A stretch of 64,000 bases of DNA from an uncultured Bacteroides sp. (GTDB taxonomy: Bacteria; Bacteroidota; Bacteroidia; Bacteroidales; Bacteroidaceae). Positions 16,322 to 24,199 of this stretch are shown here, piece after piece. Below the pieces are notes generated by a model. That model was not told the origin of the DNA. It was given only the letters and a program-made list of their open reading frames with translations, and did no database searches. Position 1 is the first letter of the stretch; each line of letters opens with the position of its first letter. Both the position numbers and the translations under genes were made by a program. The stretch spans positions 62,001 to 126,000 of the forward strand of contig CASFPE010000011.1 of the NCBI GenBank assembly GCA_949296575.1, written 5' to 3'.

Positions 16322-17370
16322 TGGGGAAGGATTGCATGGATAAAGATTTTCTTTTTGCATTATTGCAGGCGGCAGGCGCTTCTTCGGATGAACATCGGCC
16401 AAGTACGCTTTTCCGGCAATATCTTTCTGCTTGTGCGGATGAAGTGGTGGCTGACATGATAGGCAACACTCTTGTTGCATCCAATGCCGGAGGAGATTAT
16501 CGGATTCTGCTTTCTGCGCACATTGACGAAATTGGCCTGCAGGTGACAGGATATTGTGATGACGGATTGTTGAAACTAAGGAAATTGGGAGGCATGGCTC
16601 CTTTGCATGCCATAGGGCAGGAGGTGGAAATCCATACACATCAAGGCATCCGGCCGGGAATTGTCGTGTCGCGCGCTGCGGGAAACAACAATGCCGTTCC
16701 CGACATGGATGATTGTTTCATTGACATTTTCAGCCAAAGCAAAGAGGAAACAATGCAATGGGTGCGTCTCGGTGATGTTGCCACATTCAGTCCCAATGCA
16801 CGTGTCGTAGGGGATACGCTCATTTCAAAAGCCGTTGACGACCGGGTGGGCGTGTTTGTCCTTTCACAAGTGTTCCGCCATTTGGCGGGCAAGTTGCATC
16901 ATGTCCATCTTTCTGTTGCAACGACTGTGCAAGAAGAAATAGGGTTGAGGGGAATGGCCGTGCTTGCACAAAACACAATGCCTGCTGTTTGTTTGAATGT
17001 GGATGTGACAGATGCTTGCCAAATGGACAAGAAACATTTGCCGAAGTTGGGTGATGGCAGTGTTCTTTACCGCAATGCGGACAGTAATCCTGTGCTTCGC
17101 CAAGCGTTGGAAAGCGTTGCACATACGGCGGATATACCTTTGCAGATGGCTGTAGGACGTAATATAACCGGAGGGACGGACAGTTCGCGCATCCAATTGT
17201 TTTCTCCTCGAACAGCCGTGGCCGATATTTCCATTCCGTGCAAATACATGCATACGCATTACGAACAATGTTCTTTGAAGGATATAGGTTCCTGCATTAA
17301 GTTGTTGGAATCATTCCTCCTTCATCTTGATGCGGACTTTCCTGTGAATCCGCCCGATTGGACATTCTGA
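16318..17370 (+). CDS. M42-family metallo-aminopeptidase
   Basis: M42 peptidases are cytosolic, two-metal aminopeptidases that trim peptides from the N-terminus. The 350-residue product shows the family set in order: AHIDEIG (first metal His/Asp), SKAVDDRVG (bridging Asp), TVQEEIGLRG (catalytic Glu and metal Glu), NVDVTDA (metal Asp) and YMHTHYEQ (last metal His). All metal ligands seem present. In this cluster it is a good candidate for removing leader residues after modification, or for recycling peptides. It overlaps the SDR gene (ATGA) and, depending on the start used, the methyltransferase gene, so it is part of the same operon. Confidence 0.9.
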   Translation: MMGKDCMDKDFLFALLQAAGASSDEHRPSTLFRQYLSACADEVVADMIGNTLVASNAGGDYRILLSAHIDEIGLQVTGYCDDGLLKLRKLGGMAPLHAIGQEVEIHTHQGIRPGIVVSRAAGNNNAVPDMDDCFIDIFSQSKEETMQWVRLGDVATFSPNARVVGDTLISKAVDDRVGVFVLSQVFRHLAGKLHHVHLSVATTVQEEIGLRGMAVLAQNTMPAVCLNVDVTDACQMDKKHLPKLGDGSVLYRNADSNPVLRQALESVAHTADIPLQMAVGRNITGGTDSSRIQLFSPRTAVADISIPCKYMHTHYEQCSLKDIGSCIKLLESFLLHLDADFPVNPPDWTF

Positions 17371-17954
17371 AGCATCTGAAGATGGGAACCGTAAATTGGG
17401 CAACCGGCCAGCAGGTTTTGGGGCAATTGTTTTATGAGGCAGTAAAGGCGCATCATCCATCCCTTTACCGCAATATTCTTGATGTGGGGTGCGGTTACGG
17501 GATTGCGGCTGCCTGCATGTGCGCACTTGGTGAAAGGATGACATTGATTGATGTTTCGCAATCTGTGGTTGAAGGCCAACGGCATCGGTGGCGGCACAAC
17601 CGTCAGGTTACCGTTGCTTGCAGCACCATTCATTCAATGGGCGGTTCTTATGACTTGATTTATTATTTCCTTTCCTTCCATCATGTGGCAGATATAATGG
17701 CTGAACTATCCAAAATCCGTTCGTTGCTTGCCCAAGATGGAGAACTTGTCATTTGTGAAATCTCTCCCAATTGTGAAGCACCTTTCCATCAGAACGATAT
17801 TGTTCCGCATGACGGTTTCGCTTCTGGGCATTTGTCTGCTATCCTGCAAGGAAATGGCTTTCGTGTCGCTCAAGTGGAGGAACTGGCTGCATTGCGCAAG
17901 GACGGGGTTGATTACGGAATTTATGTGATAAGAAGTTTTGTTGAAACATTGTAA
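17358..17954 (+). CDS. Class I SAM-dependent methyltransferase
   Basis: A small (198-residue) methyltransferase with the SAM-binding motif NILDVGCGYGIAAA at about 39-52, an acidic LIDVSQS strand end, and a post-strand region SYDLIYYFLSFHHV typical of the class I fold. The substrate is not evident. As the last gene of the plus-strand cluster it may methylate the peptide, for example a carboxylate or side chain, after the radical steps. The start at 17358 overlaps the M42 gene by 13 nt. An ATG at 17382 would give a non-overlapping, 190-residue version and cannot be excluded. Confidence 0.85.
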   Translation: MDILKHLKMGTVNWATGQQVLGQLFYEAVKAHHPSLYRNILDVGCGYGIAAACMCALGERMTLIDVSQSVVEGQRHRWRHNRQVTVACSTIHSMGGSYDLIYYFLSFHHVADIMAELSKIRSLLAQDGELVICEISPNCEAPFHQNDIVPHDGFASGHLSAILQGNGFRVAQVEELAALRKDGVDYGIYVIRSFVETL

Positions 17955-17986
17955 TGGAAAACATGAAGCCTGTATGGAATTTTTTT

Positions 17987-17994
17987 TATATTTG
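17987..17994 (+). promoter_or_regulatory. Bacteroidetes-type -7 promoter element
   Basis: TATATTTG, a perfect TAnnTTTG match, lies in the 130-nt gap after the methyltransferase gene and about 90 nt before the next start. It marks a likely new transcription unit (18085-20517) and hence the downstream limit of the peptide cluster. Confidence 0.6.
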
Positions 17995-18084
17995 CAGGCA
18001 GCATGCATGCTTTAAACGGAGTCTCTTATTGTTAGATTTGAGAATCCGAACGGTATGTAGTTGAGAACTGAAAAGATAACGGAC

Positions 18085-18675
18085 ATGGCTTGGTTTAAGA
18101 AGACAGGTATGGAATCGACAGTCAAGGAGCTTGCGAAGCTGTTCAAGAAGATGGTGAAGAACCATTATACTTTCGGCGCGATATGGAAGAACATTGCCTT
18201 GGGGCAAAAGGCTTTCGAGATAATGAAGGCTTTGCCTGACACGATGGAAGGCGAATTTGACACGCCGGAAGAAAAAGCGGCATTGTTGGGGAAGATGCTG
18301 GGGCAGATGGAAGAAACCCTGTCGCCAAGGTTTTGCATCGAAGTTCGTGAGTATATGCAGGCATTGGATGCCGGAAATGAAAGCAACCGCAAGGCATTGG
18401 AACAGTTGCGGGACTTCATCAATCTGGATTTGCCGATGGAGGAATACTGCAAGAAGTATGGCCGGCACCTGAAGTTCGACCCGGTGGAGCGGACACGAGA
18501 GTGGGAAGACATTATTTGCAAAGTGGAGGAAGAATGCGAAAAGAAACTGAAAGGCGAAAGGCGCGGCATGGGTTTCTGCTTCATGTATTGGATGGTCAAA
18601 GGGAATGTGTTGGGGAAGTATGGCATCCAATGGGATTCTCCAGCTGTCATGAATCCAAGAGTCAGGTTTGACTGA
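18085..18675 (+). CDS. Hypothetical soluble helical protein
   Basis: The 196-residue product (start at the ATG at 18085; an in-frame TTG at 18061 is possible) is almost entirely helical, with a basic N-terminal stretch, a Glu/Lys-rich middle containing TPEEKAALLGKMLGQMEETL, and a C-terminal segment rich in Trp and Met. No catalytic motif or signal peptide is visible. It lies 15 nt before another unknown gene. The grouping of three soluble genes without known function behind one promoter would suit a toxin-immunity or stress locus, but nothing in the sequence proves it. Confidence 0.6.
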   Translation: MAWFKKTGMESTVKELAKLFKKMVKNHYTFGAIWKNIALGQKAFEIMKALPDTMEGEFDTPEEKAALLGKMLGQMEETLSPRFCIEVREYMQALDAGNESNRKALEQLRDFINLDLPMEEYCKKYGRHLKFDPVERTREWEDIICKVEEECEKKLKGERRGMGFCFMYWMVKGNVLGKYGIQWDSPAVMNPRVRFD

Positions 18676-18690
18676 AAAAGGAAGTTTGGA

Positions 18691-19854
18691 ATGGATACCC
18701 ACGACATTATCAAAGAGAAGCACTTCTGCATAAACGGTTTGCAGGTATGCACCCGGAATGAACATCTGGCGCAGATATATCATTCCATCCAGCGTATATC
18801 TGAACGTGAAGATGATGCGGCCACGCCATGGTGTTTCATTTTGGCCACCCTTCCTGTTCGTTTGCAGGATTTTGCCCGGAGCCGGGGCATTGCTGATGAA
18901 CACCTCCTGTTGTCGGATGTCCGGAAACGGTTTAACTTGGCCATGGAGATTCACAAAATGGATGAGGACGACCAGTCAACCGTCCGTGATATCCTGAACG
19001 GCTGTGTTGGCGACTTGCAATATATGGACGCTCATCTCAATGCGGATAAAGATGCGGGCGGCGAGAAGGGAGAGGCTGGCGCACGGCCTGTGGAATACCC
19101 GCCCATAGAACTTGAGATAGTAGCCCGGCATATGACACAGGACATGTCGGTGGCAGGAAGCTACGAGCAAAAGTTGTTTGTCCCTTTCAAGGATTTGCAG
19201 GAAAAGAGATTCATTGAATCCGAAGAATTGGGGGTTGGGAAGATAGAGGTTTTGCAATTGTCGGAAAAGCAGCTCTTGTTGCGTTGGGGCGAGGAGGAAT
19301 ATTCATTGGATTTTGGCGGGGAACTGTCCACGAAGTATTATTTGGTGGATAATCCCGGCTTGAGTTCCGACAGGGCGTGCCTTGTCTTCAGCTATCATGA
19401 AATGCCTCCTTACTACCAGGCATTGGACATCATATCCGAGATAAGCGATGAACATTGCAGGGAGCAGAAATCGGTTTATCTGGAGACTACCCGGCAAGAA
19501 GAAAAGGCTTTGCATCTTTTGGACAGGGCCATTCAAGAAGGAATGGTGGAAGCTTATCCCTTGAAAGCCTTGCTGGCGGCATCCAATAATTGGTCGAGTT
19601 GCCTGATTGTGCGCGAAGGATTGTTCCGCCGGATATTGCTTGAAGGCATCGACAAAGGATGCCTTGCTCCCGGGAAAGCCTTGTCGTGGGAATGGTTGGA
19701 AGTGGCGGCTGTCAACAATGACCCTGCTCTTTTCATGGACGACATGGAACGTTACTACGACTTGTTGGCCACTGCCGCTGAAGATGGCAACACAATTGCC
19801 CGCGACCTCATGGATGCCATTTGGGAGCCGGAACAAATCATTGAAGAAGATTAA
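18691..19854 (+). CDS. Hypothetical 387-residue soluble protein
   Basis: No recognised domain. Residues 1-100 are mixed helical with several Cys and His, followed by a linker rich in Gly and Glu at about 118-130. A beta-rich middle (about 135-250) includes GKIEVLQLSEKQLLLRWGE, and the C-terminal helical part (about 260-387) resembles helical-repeat arrays, ending in an acidic tail IIEED. It sits between the helical protein (15 nt) and the DUF1963 gene (15 nt), so the three are probably one operon. DUF1963 proteins occur in polymorphic-toxin immunity loci, which is a possible context. Confidence 0.6.
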   Translation: MDTHDIIKEKHFCINGLQVCTRNEHLAQIYHSIQRISEREDDAATPWCFILATLPVRLQDFARSRGIADEHLLLSDVRKRFNLAMEIHKMDEDDQSTVRDILNGCVGDLQYMDAHLNADKDAGGEKGEAGARPVEYPPIELEIVARHMTQDMSVAGSYEQKLFVPFKDLQEKRFIESEELGVGKIEVLQLSEKQLLLRWGEEEYSLDFGGELSTKYYLVDNPGLSSDRACLVFSYHEMPPYYQALDIISEISDEHCREQKSVYLETTRQEEKALHLLDRAIQEGMVEAYPLKALLAASNNWSSCLIVREGLFRRILLEGIDKGCLAPGKALSWEWLEVAAVNNDPALFMDDMERYYDLLATAAEDGNTIARDLMDAIWEPEQIIEED

Positions 19855-19869
19855 CTTATCCTGGAAGAT

Positions 19870-20517
19870 ATGAAACCCGTTCATCTCACGCTTTCTGTCC
19901 CTTTTGAGAAGTTGCCCGTAGGGGCTTCCCGCTTTTGGGGAAATCCTGATTTGCCCAAAGGCTTCAAATATCCCATGTACATCGACGATGAAGGGGATGA
20001 ATTTCCTTATTTCTTTGTCTGCCAAATCAATTTGGCGGAAGTGGCGCCTTACGATGCCGGCCATTTGTTGCCGCACGAAGGATTGTTGTCTTTTTTTGCC
20101 AAGATAGACCATTATATGGGCTATTGTGCGGCTACGGATTGCATCGGCGGAAGCATCAGCAGCACGGATGCCGTGAGGGTTCTTTATTTCCCGTCGCTTG
20201 ATGGCATGGATGAAGTGGTGTTGTTGGACGATGACGACAATCCTTTTGCTCCCGATGAACTGGTAATTGGTTACAGCCATGAGGTGCCGCCATTGTCGGA
20301 AGAACACATGCTTTTTGCGCCGCCAGCGCATCGCCCGTGGGAAACCTGGGATGCTCCTTATGAAGACTGGCTCATCCTGTTCCAGGTGGATTCGTTTTAT
20401 GGCATGGATTTCAACCTCAATTTCATGGATTTCGGCGTGCTTGATTTCTTAATCTCTCCTGCTGACTTGCGGCAACATCGCTTCGACCGTGTGCGGGCGC
20501 TCGTGCTGTCCACCTGA
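19870..20517 (+). CDS. DUF1963 (YwqG-like) protein
   Basis: The 215-residue product has the hallmarks of the DUF1963/YwqG family: an early SRFWGNPDLPKGFKYP segment, PYFFVCQINLAEVAP, a GLLSFFAKID strand, a late WLILFQVDS strand and a closing VLDFLISPADLRQHRFD. The family is cytosolic, of unknown biochemical role, and is frequent next to toxin and immunity genes. It is the last plus-strand gene before four minus-strand genes. Confidence 0.8.
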   Translation: MKPVHLTLSVPFEKLPVGASRFWGNPDLPKGFKYPMYIDDEGDEFPYFFVCQINLAEVAPYDAGHLLPHEGLLSFFAKIDHYMGYCAATDCIGGSISSTDAVRVLYFPSLDGMDEVVLLDDDDNPFAPDELVIGYSHEVPPLSEEHMLFAPPAHRPWETWDAPYEDWLILFQVDSFYGMDFNLNFMDFGVLDFLISPADLRQHRFDRVRALVLST

Positions 20518-20576
20518 CGGGAGACAAGTTGCCGCCTGAAGATTCATCTGAAATCCCAAGTGGGAAGCGGGCGATG

Positions 20577-20741
20577 TTATTCTTCGCCGTTGCCCCAGAA
20601 GTCGCGTCGTGCGGAGCGCGCAGGGCTGTTGTCGTAGCTTTCATCGAAAGGGATGTCGGTGTGGGAAGCGGCAATCACTTCCGGGCATTCCATTTCGATG
20701 ACGGTGATTTCCGGCTTGATGTACGTTTCTTTTGTTTCCAT
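20577..20741 (-). CDS. 54-residue small protein of the YIKPEI type
   Basis: A short reading frame on the minus strand, 12 nt downstream of a secreted-protein gene. The product opens with METKETYIKPEITVIEME, a wording I associate with abundant small Bacteroidales proteins, then CPEVIAAS, and ends with an Arg-rich RSARRDFWGNGEE. It has no signal peptide. Such peptides have been noted next to PqqD, HprK-like and nucleotidyltransferase genes, and such a set occurs at 37-41 kb here. It could be a modified-peptide precursor, but this is inference from resemblance. Confidence 0.6.
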   Translation of the reverse strand: METKETYIKPEITVIEMECPEVIAASHTDIPFDESYDNSPARSARRDFWGNGEE

Positions 20742-20753
20742 GTCGGTATATTG

Positions 20754-22217
20754 TTAGAAGATGAATTTCCGGTTGTTGAGGAGGTACATGCCTTTCAGCG
20801 GGATGCGGATGTGGTTTGTCCCGGCATGCAGACGCACGGACTGCACCATTTTGCCATCCATTGTGTAGATGTGCAGCATTTGTGGGGCATCGGCCGTGAT
20901 GCAGAGCGTGCCTTCCCGGTAGGTGATGGCGGGGAAGCCGCCATCTTTTGCATGGATTCCTGTCGGGTTCTCCTTGCGGTGGACAATTCTTTTGGGGTTG
21001 CTTGCCTCCGTATATCCGTTTAAATCCAAATACGCCCTGAAAGCACTCACAGGGGCTGTGCCATCAGAGTGGTTGAAAGCAGTGCCGTCGTTGTTCAGTT
21101 TGTACAGATGGTCATCGTTGGCCATCGTGAAGGTGACGAAGTTGGCCATGAATGGCGTGCTTTTGTCGATGAAGGTGGCAGGCACGTTGGCATTCTCAGC
21201 GGCGAACACCTTGTCGGTTTCCGCATCCATATAAATAAGGTAGGCTTTGTTGGCTTCCAATGTGGTGGCGGCAGTTGTTGTGAATGTCACGGCATCATCG
21301 TCCGCGCTGCTGAACTCCTCCATGTTTTCGCCTTGCAGGAGGTAAGGGAAAGGCAAGGCCAAGGTGGACCATCCTTCATACAGGTGGCGCGTGTAGCGGA
21401 TGCTGCCGGTAAAGGGCAGTTTGTTGCAGAAATCGTGTCCGTCTTGCAGGATGATTTCGTGCGGTGCGGCGGCGTTGCCGTTCTCGTCCACTTGAATCAA
21501 GTTGGGAATACTTTCGGTGTTTGCTGCATTTGGGGCAACATAAACCAGGCAGTTCGGGTTCTTCCCTTCCTTCCATTGCACATTGGCCGGGATTTCTATC
21601 TGCCGCAAGTCAACGCTGGTGGCATTGCTCAAGTCTAATTGGCTGAGCCTTTCCGCGTTCCATGTGGCTTTCAAGGTCAATGCTTTGGTTTCGCTGTCTT
21701 GTTGGCAAACGGGGAGGAGGCGGAAGTTGTAGATGTAATAGTCATAACCGTCTGTATAGCATTTGAATATGGGATTGCCACTGTTGGATGAAAAGGCTAA
21801 TCTGCGATTCGCGTCAGCATCCGGGGTGAGGGTGTAACTCCCATCTGCTTGTTTCTCAAAAGTCCATTGAGTGTCTGAACCTGTTGAAAAAGACAAGTTT
21901 GTGCCGTCTTTCTCATAATAACACAAATATTTCCCGCTTTGTGCTTTCAAATGCCGTTCATTTTCTTTGTATAGATTATTGTATATGCCTAATATCCAAA
22001 TCAGGTTGTCATCATTGGCGGTCGTGTAGCTGTTGTCCACCACTTCAATTTCGGTGGCTCTTGCCCCTCCGCTGCTGATGGATTGCCGCATGGCATACCA
22101 CTTTCCTTCATATTCCACGGCCAGCACATATTGCGTGCTGTCGAGGTCGTTGGCCATCGTGCAGAGGGCGAAAGCGAAAAAGCCGGTGAGGGCAAGGAAC
22201 AATTTCCGGATTGTCAT
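20754..22217 (-). CDS. Secreted protein with degenerate T9SS-type C-terminal domain
   Basis: Start set at the ATG at 22217, which gives a clear signal peptide (MTIRKLFLALTGFFAFALC...) and lies 36 nt after a consensus -7 element. The 487-residue product has a beta-rich N-terminal part with VLAVEYEGKWYAMRQS and repeated TLTPDADAN-like strands. A middle region follows with WSTLALPFPYLL, seen in Bacteroidales surface proteins. The C-terminal about 40 residues (MLHIYTMDGKMVQSV ... GMYLL) resemble a shortened T9SS type A sorting domain. Probably exported to the surface; ligand unknown. Confidence 0.7.
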   Translation of the reverse strand: MTIRKLFLALTGFFAFALCTMANDLDSTQYVLAVEYEGKWYAMRQSISSGGARATEIEVVDNSYTTANDDNLIWILGIYNNLYKENERHLKAQSGKYLCYYEKDGTNLSFSTGSDTQWTFEKQADGSYTLTPDADANRRLAFSSNSGNPIFKCYTDGYDYYIYNFRLLPVCQQDSETKALTLKATWNAERLSQLDLSNATSVDLRQIEIPANVQWKEGKNPNCLVYVAPNAANTESIPNLIQVDENGNAAAPHEIILQDGHDFCNKLPFTGSIRYTRHLYEGWSTLALPFPYLLQGENMEEFSSADDDAVTFTTTAATTLEANKAYLIYMDAETDKVFAAENANVPATFIDKSTPFMANFVTFTMANDDHLYKLNNDGTAFNHSDGTAPVSAFRAYLDLNGYTEASNPKRIVHRKENPTGIHAKDGGFPAITYREGTLCITADAPQMLHIYTMDGKMVQSVRLHAGTNHIRIPLKGMYLLNNRKFIF

Positions 22218-22252
22218 GTTCTTCAGATGGAATTTTCTGTTTTCAAAGCCGC

Positions 22253-22260
22253 AAAAGTAA
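22253..22260 (-). promoter_or_regulatory. -7 promoter element for the secreted-protein gene
   Basis: Read on the minus strand the sequence is TACTTTTG, a TAnnTTTG match, 36 nt before the ATG at 22217. Confidence 0.6.
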
Positions 22261-22322
22261 ATGAATTTTGGCAAATGCCGATGAAAACGGAATGACATTT
22301 TTGCGGAAATTTGCCGTTGCCA

Positions 22323-23492
22323 TCAATAATTGAACCCGAAGTGCCACAGCGGGATGATGTTGCTATGCCCGTATTCGATGTCGTCTTTCACGACATAAGC
22401 ATTCTCCAATCCTTGAATTTGTTTTTGTGATTTGTTATGGCCGCCTATCTCAAAGGTGTATGGGCCGATCTGGAAATCGGATTGGCCGGATGATGCCACT
22501 TCATGGTTCACTTTCATTTGTGACAGGAAAAAAGTTTCCCGGATATTGCCGATGTCAGGCGTGTTGTTTGACAGCACATACGCCAAATTGGTATTGTCCA
22601 AATATATTTTTTCAATCTTTCCTAATTGGCGGATGCCTTCTGTTGTGCCTCTGAGTTGTGCGATGATGCCGGCTTTTTCCAGATAGAACATGAAATCAGC
22701 CACTTGGTTGCGATGCAAGTCAATCATTTGTCCTATTTTGGTGAAATTAGGTTTGAACGGTACGCTTTGTGAGATGACGTAAAGCAACTGGCGTATCTTC
22801 TTGGTGGAAGCCATGTTTAGTTTCGCGTATGCCGGAATGTCATTTTCCACCGTGAGGTTCACCACATTGCGCAATCTTATCTCGTAACCGGGCTCGGGAA
22901 AGAACGGGTAATATCCCTTCGACAAATATTCCTTGAACAAGGCCAACGGGCGTTCATTGCCCGGCATTTCCACTTTGTGTTCCAATATCTCTTGCAAGGA
23001 ATAGGCGGGCAGATGGATGCCTTTGGCCAATATGAGGTATTCCCGGAAAGAGAGTCCGGGCAAAAAGAAACTGAGTGCGCGGCGGCTTAAGTCTGCATTC
23101 CCTTTGTAAATGTCTAAAATGGATGAACCGGTGAACACGATTTGCAAATCGGGATAATAGTCGTAAATCATCTTCAATTCCTTGGACCAGTCCGGGTATT
23201 TATGTACTTCGTCGATGAACAAATGCTTTCCGCCGTGTCTGTAGAAGTCGGAAGCAAGGTCGAACAACCGGTGTTCCGCGAAGTACAAATCGTCTGCATT
23301 CACAAACAAGGTGTCGTTCACAGAATGGCATAATTTGATGTGTTGCAACAGCAATGTCGTTTTCCCGACACCTCTTGCCCCCACAATCCCGATCATCCTG
23401 GAAGACCAGTCGATGCGTTCGTGCAGATACCTTATATAAGAGGTGTTGGTGAGGTTCAACAGCCTTTTGAAAAGTTCTATGAGTTGTTCCAT
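22323..23492 (-). CDS. AAA-type ATPase with DUF4143 domain
   Basis: The 389-residue product carries a Walker A (GARGVGKTTLLLQH, about 37-50), a Walker B-like LFIDEVHKYPDW, the arginine-finger region TGSSIL, and a C-terminal DUF4143 part (about 195-330) that resembles a winged-helix/nuclease-like domain. This family is widespread in Bacteroidetes, is often multi-copy, and its role is unresolved (putative DNA-linked or toxin-antitoxin-like ATPases). Its start is 23 nt from a consensus promoter element. Its stop is about 60 nt from the neighbouring promoter, so it is a single-gene unit. Confidence 0.88.
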   Translation of the reverse strand: MEQLIELFKRLLNLTNTSYIRYLHERIDWSSRMIGIVGARGVGKTTLLLQHIKLCHSVNDTLFVNADDLYFAEHRLFDLASDFYRHGGKHLFIDEVHKYPDWSKELKMIYDYYPDLQIVFTGSSILDIYKGNADLSRRALSFFLPGLSFREYLILAKGIHLPAYSLQEILEHKVEMPGNERPLALFKEYLSKGYYPFFPEPGYEIRLRNVVNLTVENDIPAYAKLNMASTKKIRQLLYVISQSVPFKPNFTKIGQMIDLHRNQVADFMFYLEKAGIIAQLRGTTEGIRQLGKIEKIYLDNTNLAYVLSNNTPDIGNIRETFFLSQMKVNHEVASSGQSDFQIGPYTFEIGGHNKSQKQIQGLENAYVVKDDIEYGHSNIIPLWHFGFNY

Positions 23493-23514
23493 CTTTTGTG
23501 TGATTCGTTGGGGG

Positions 23515-23522
23515 CAAAGATA
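23515..23522 (-). promoter_or_regulatory. -7 promoter element for the AAA/DUF4143 gene
   Basis: Minus-strand TATCTTTG, a TAnnTTTG match, 23 nt upstream of the ATG at 23492. Confidence 0.6.
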
Positions 23523-23800
23523 AGGAAATCGCCGGATAAAATCAGCGGTTTCTGCTGAAATTGCCGATTCAAATCAGCAATTTTCCGAAAATCCGCACTT
23601 TTTTATTGGCGGAATCGGGGAATCCCATCCGGCAACCGGCTGCCGGATGCTCTTTCTTTCGCTGCTGCTGCCTGCAAGGATGTGCCGCATTTCCGCGCAA
23701 GGCGGGATGCCCTTGTCCCGAATGGCCGCTGTGTTTTATCGGTAAAGCCCCGTGCTTTTTGCCAGGCAATTTCCAACACGATTAATAATCTTCAGCCGTG

Positions 23801-23924
23801 ACGATTAATAATCGTACACATGTACGATTATTAATCGTGCAGGAAAAAGTTCATAGAAGAATTTGAAAAACCTTGGGACGTGTGAGGCAAAACCTTGGAA
23901 GGATTTTCAAAAACCTTTGGGAAG
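23801..23924. repeat. Dispersed palindromic repeat, copy 1
   Basis: The element opens with a near-perfect palindrome at 23801-23838 (18-nt arms of ACGATTAATAATCGTAC type around a 2-nt centre). A roughly 85-nt tail follows, rich in AAAACCTTGGAAGG-like words and ending in ACCTTTGGGAAG. An extra half-arm (ACGATTAATAATC) lies at 23778-23790. The same palindrome plus tail occurs inverted at 60012-60138. The rest of the 23523-24199 gap holds no convincing gene. Confidence 0.85.
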
Positions 23925-24118
23925 TTGCCGGGCATCTTTCAGGGGCATCCGGCGGGACATGCGGGATGGGTTGGCCCACACCTTGCGGGGCGGGGCTTGC
24001 CATAACGTCAGTTTGGGGCAAATCCGCTTCTTGTTTGTAGCCATAATGGCAGTGCCTGTTCTTGCGTCATTCCGCTTTATATAGTAAGAAAACAAAAAAA
24101 GTCGGCGCAAACTCGCGT

Positions 24119-24135
24119 TTGGCACGCTTTTCGCA
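24119..24135 (+). promoter_or_regulatory. Sigma-54-like -24/-12 promoter before groES
   Basis: TTGGCACG-CTTT-TCGCA agrees with the sigma-54 consensus TTGGCACGnnnnTTGCW at all positions but one, with the GG and GC doublets separated by exactly 10 nt. Transcription would begin near 24146, leaving a leader of about 54 nt before groES. No CIRCE-type inverted repeat and no perfect TAnnTTTG were seen in the same stretch. Confidence 0.5.
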
Positions 24136-24199
24136 GAAAGGCAAGTGCTGCGTGAAAGCAGCAGAGTTGTGAACAAGAAAACTTTAAAATAAAAAGATT

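Noticed and set aside
20529..21638. Plus-strand frames of 164 and 189 residues opposite the secreted-protein gene
   Set aside because: They are shadows of the minus-strand gene, which has signal peptide, promoter and family features.
23801..23838. Palindrome as a CIRCE or heat-shock operator for groES
   Set aside because: The sequence lacks the CIRCE consensus, lies about 360 nt before groES, and occurs again at 60 kb away from chaperone genes.
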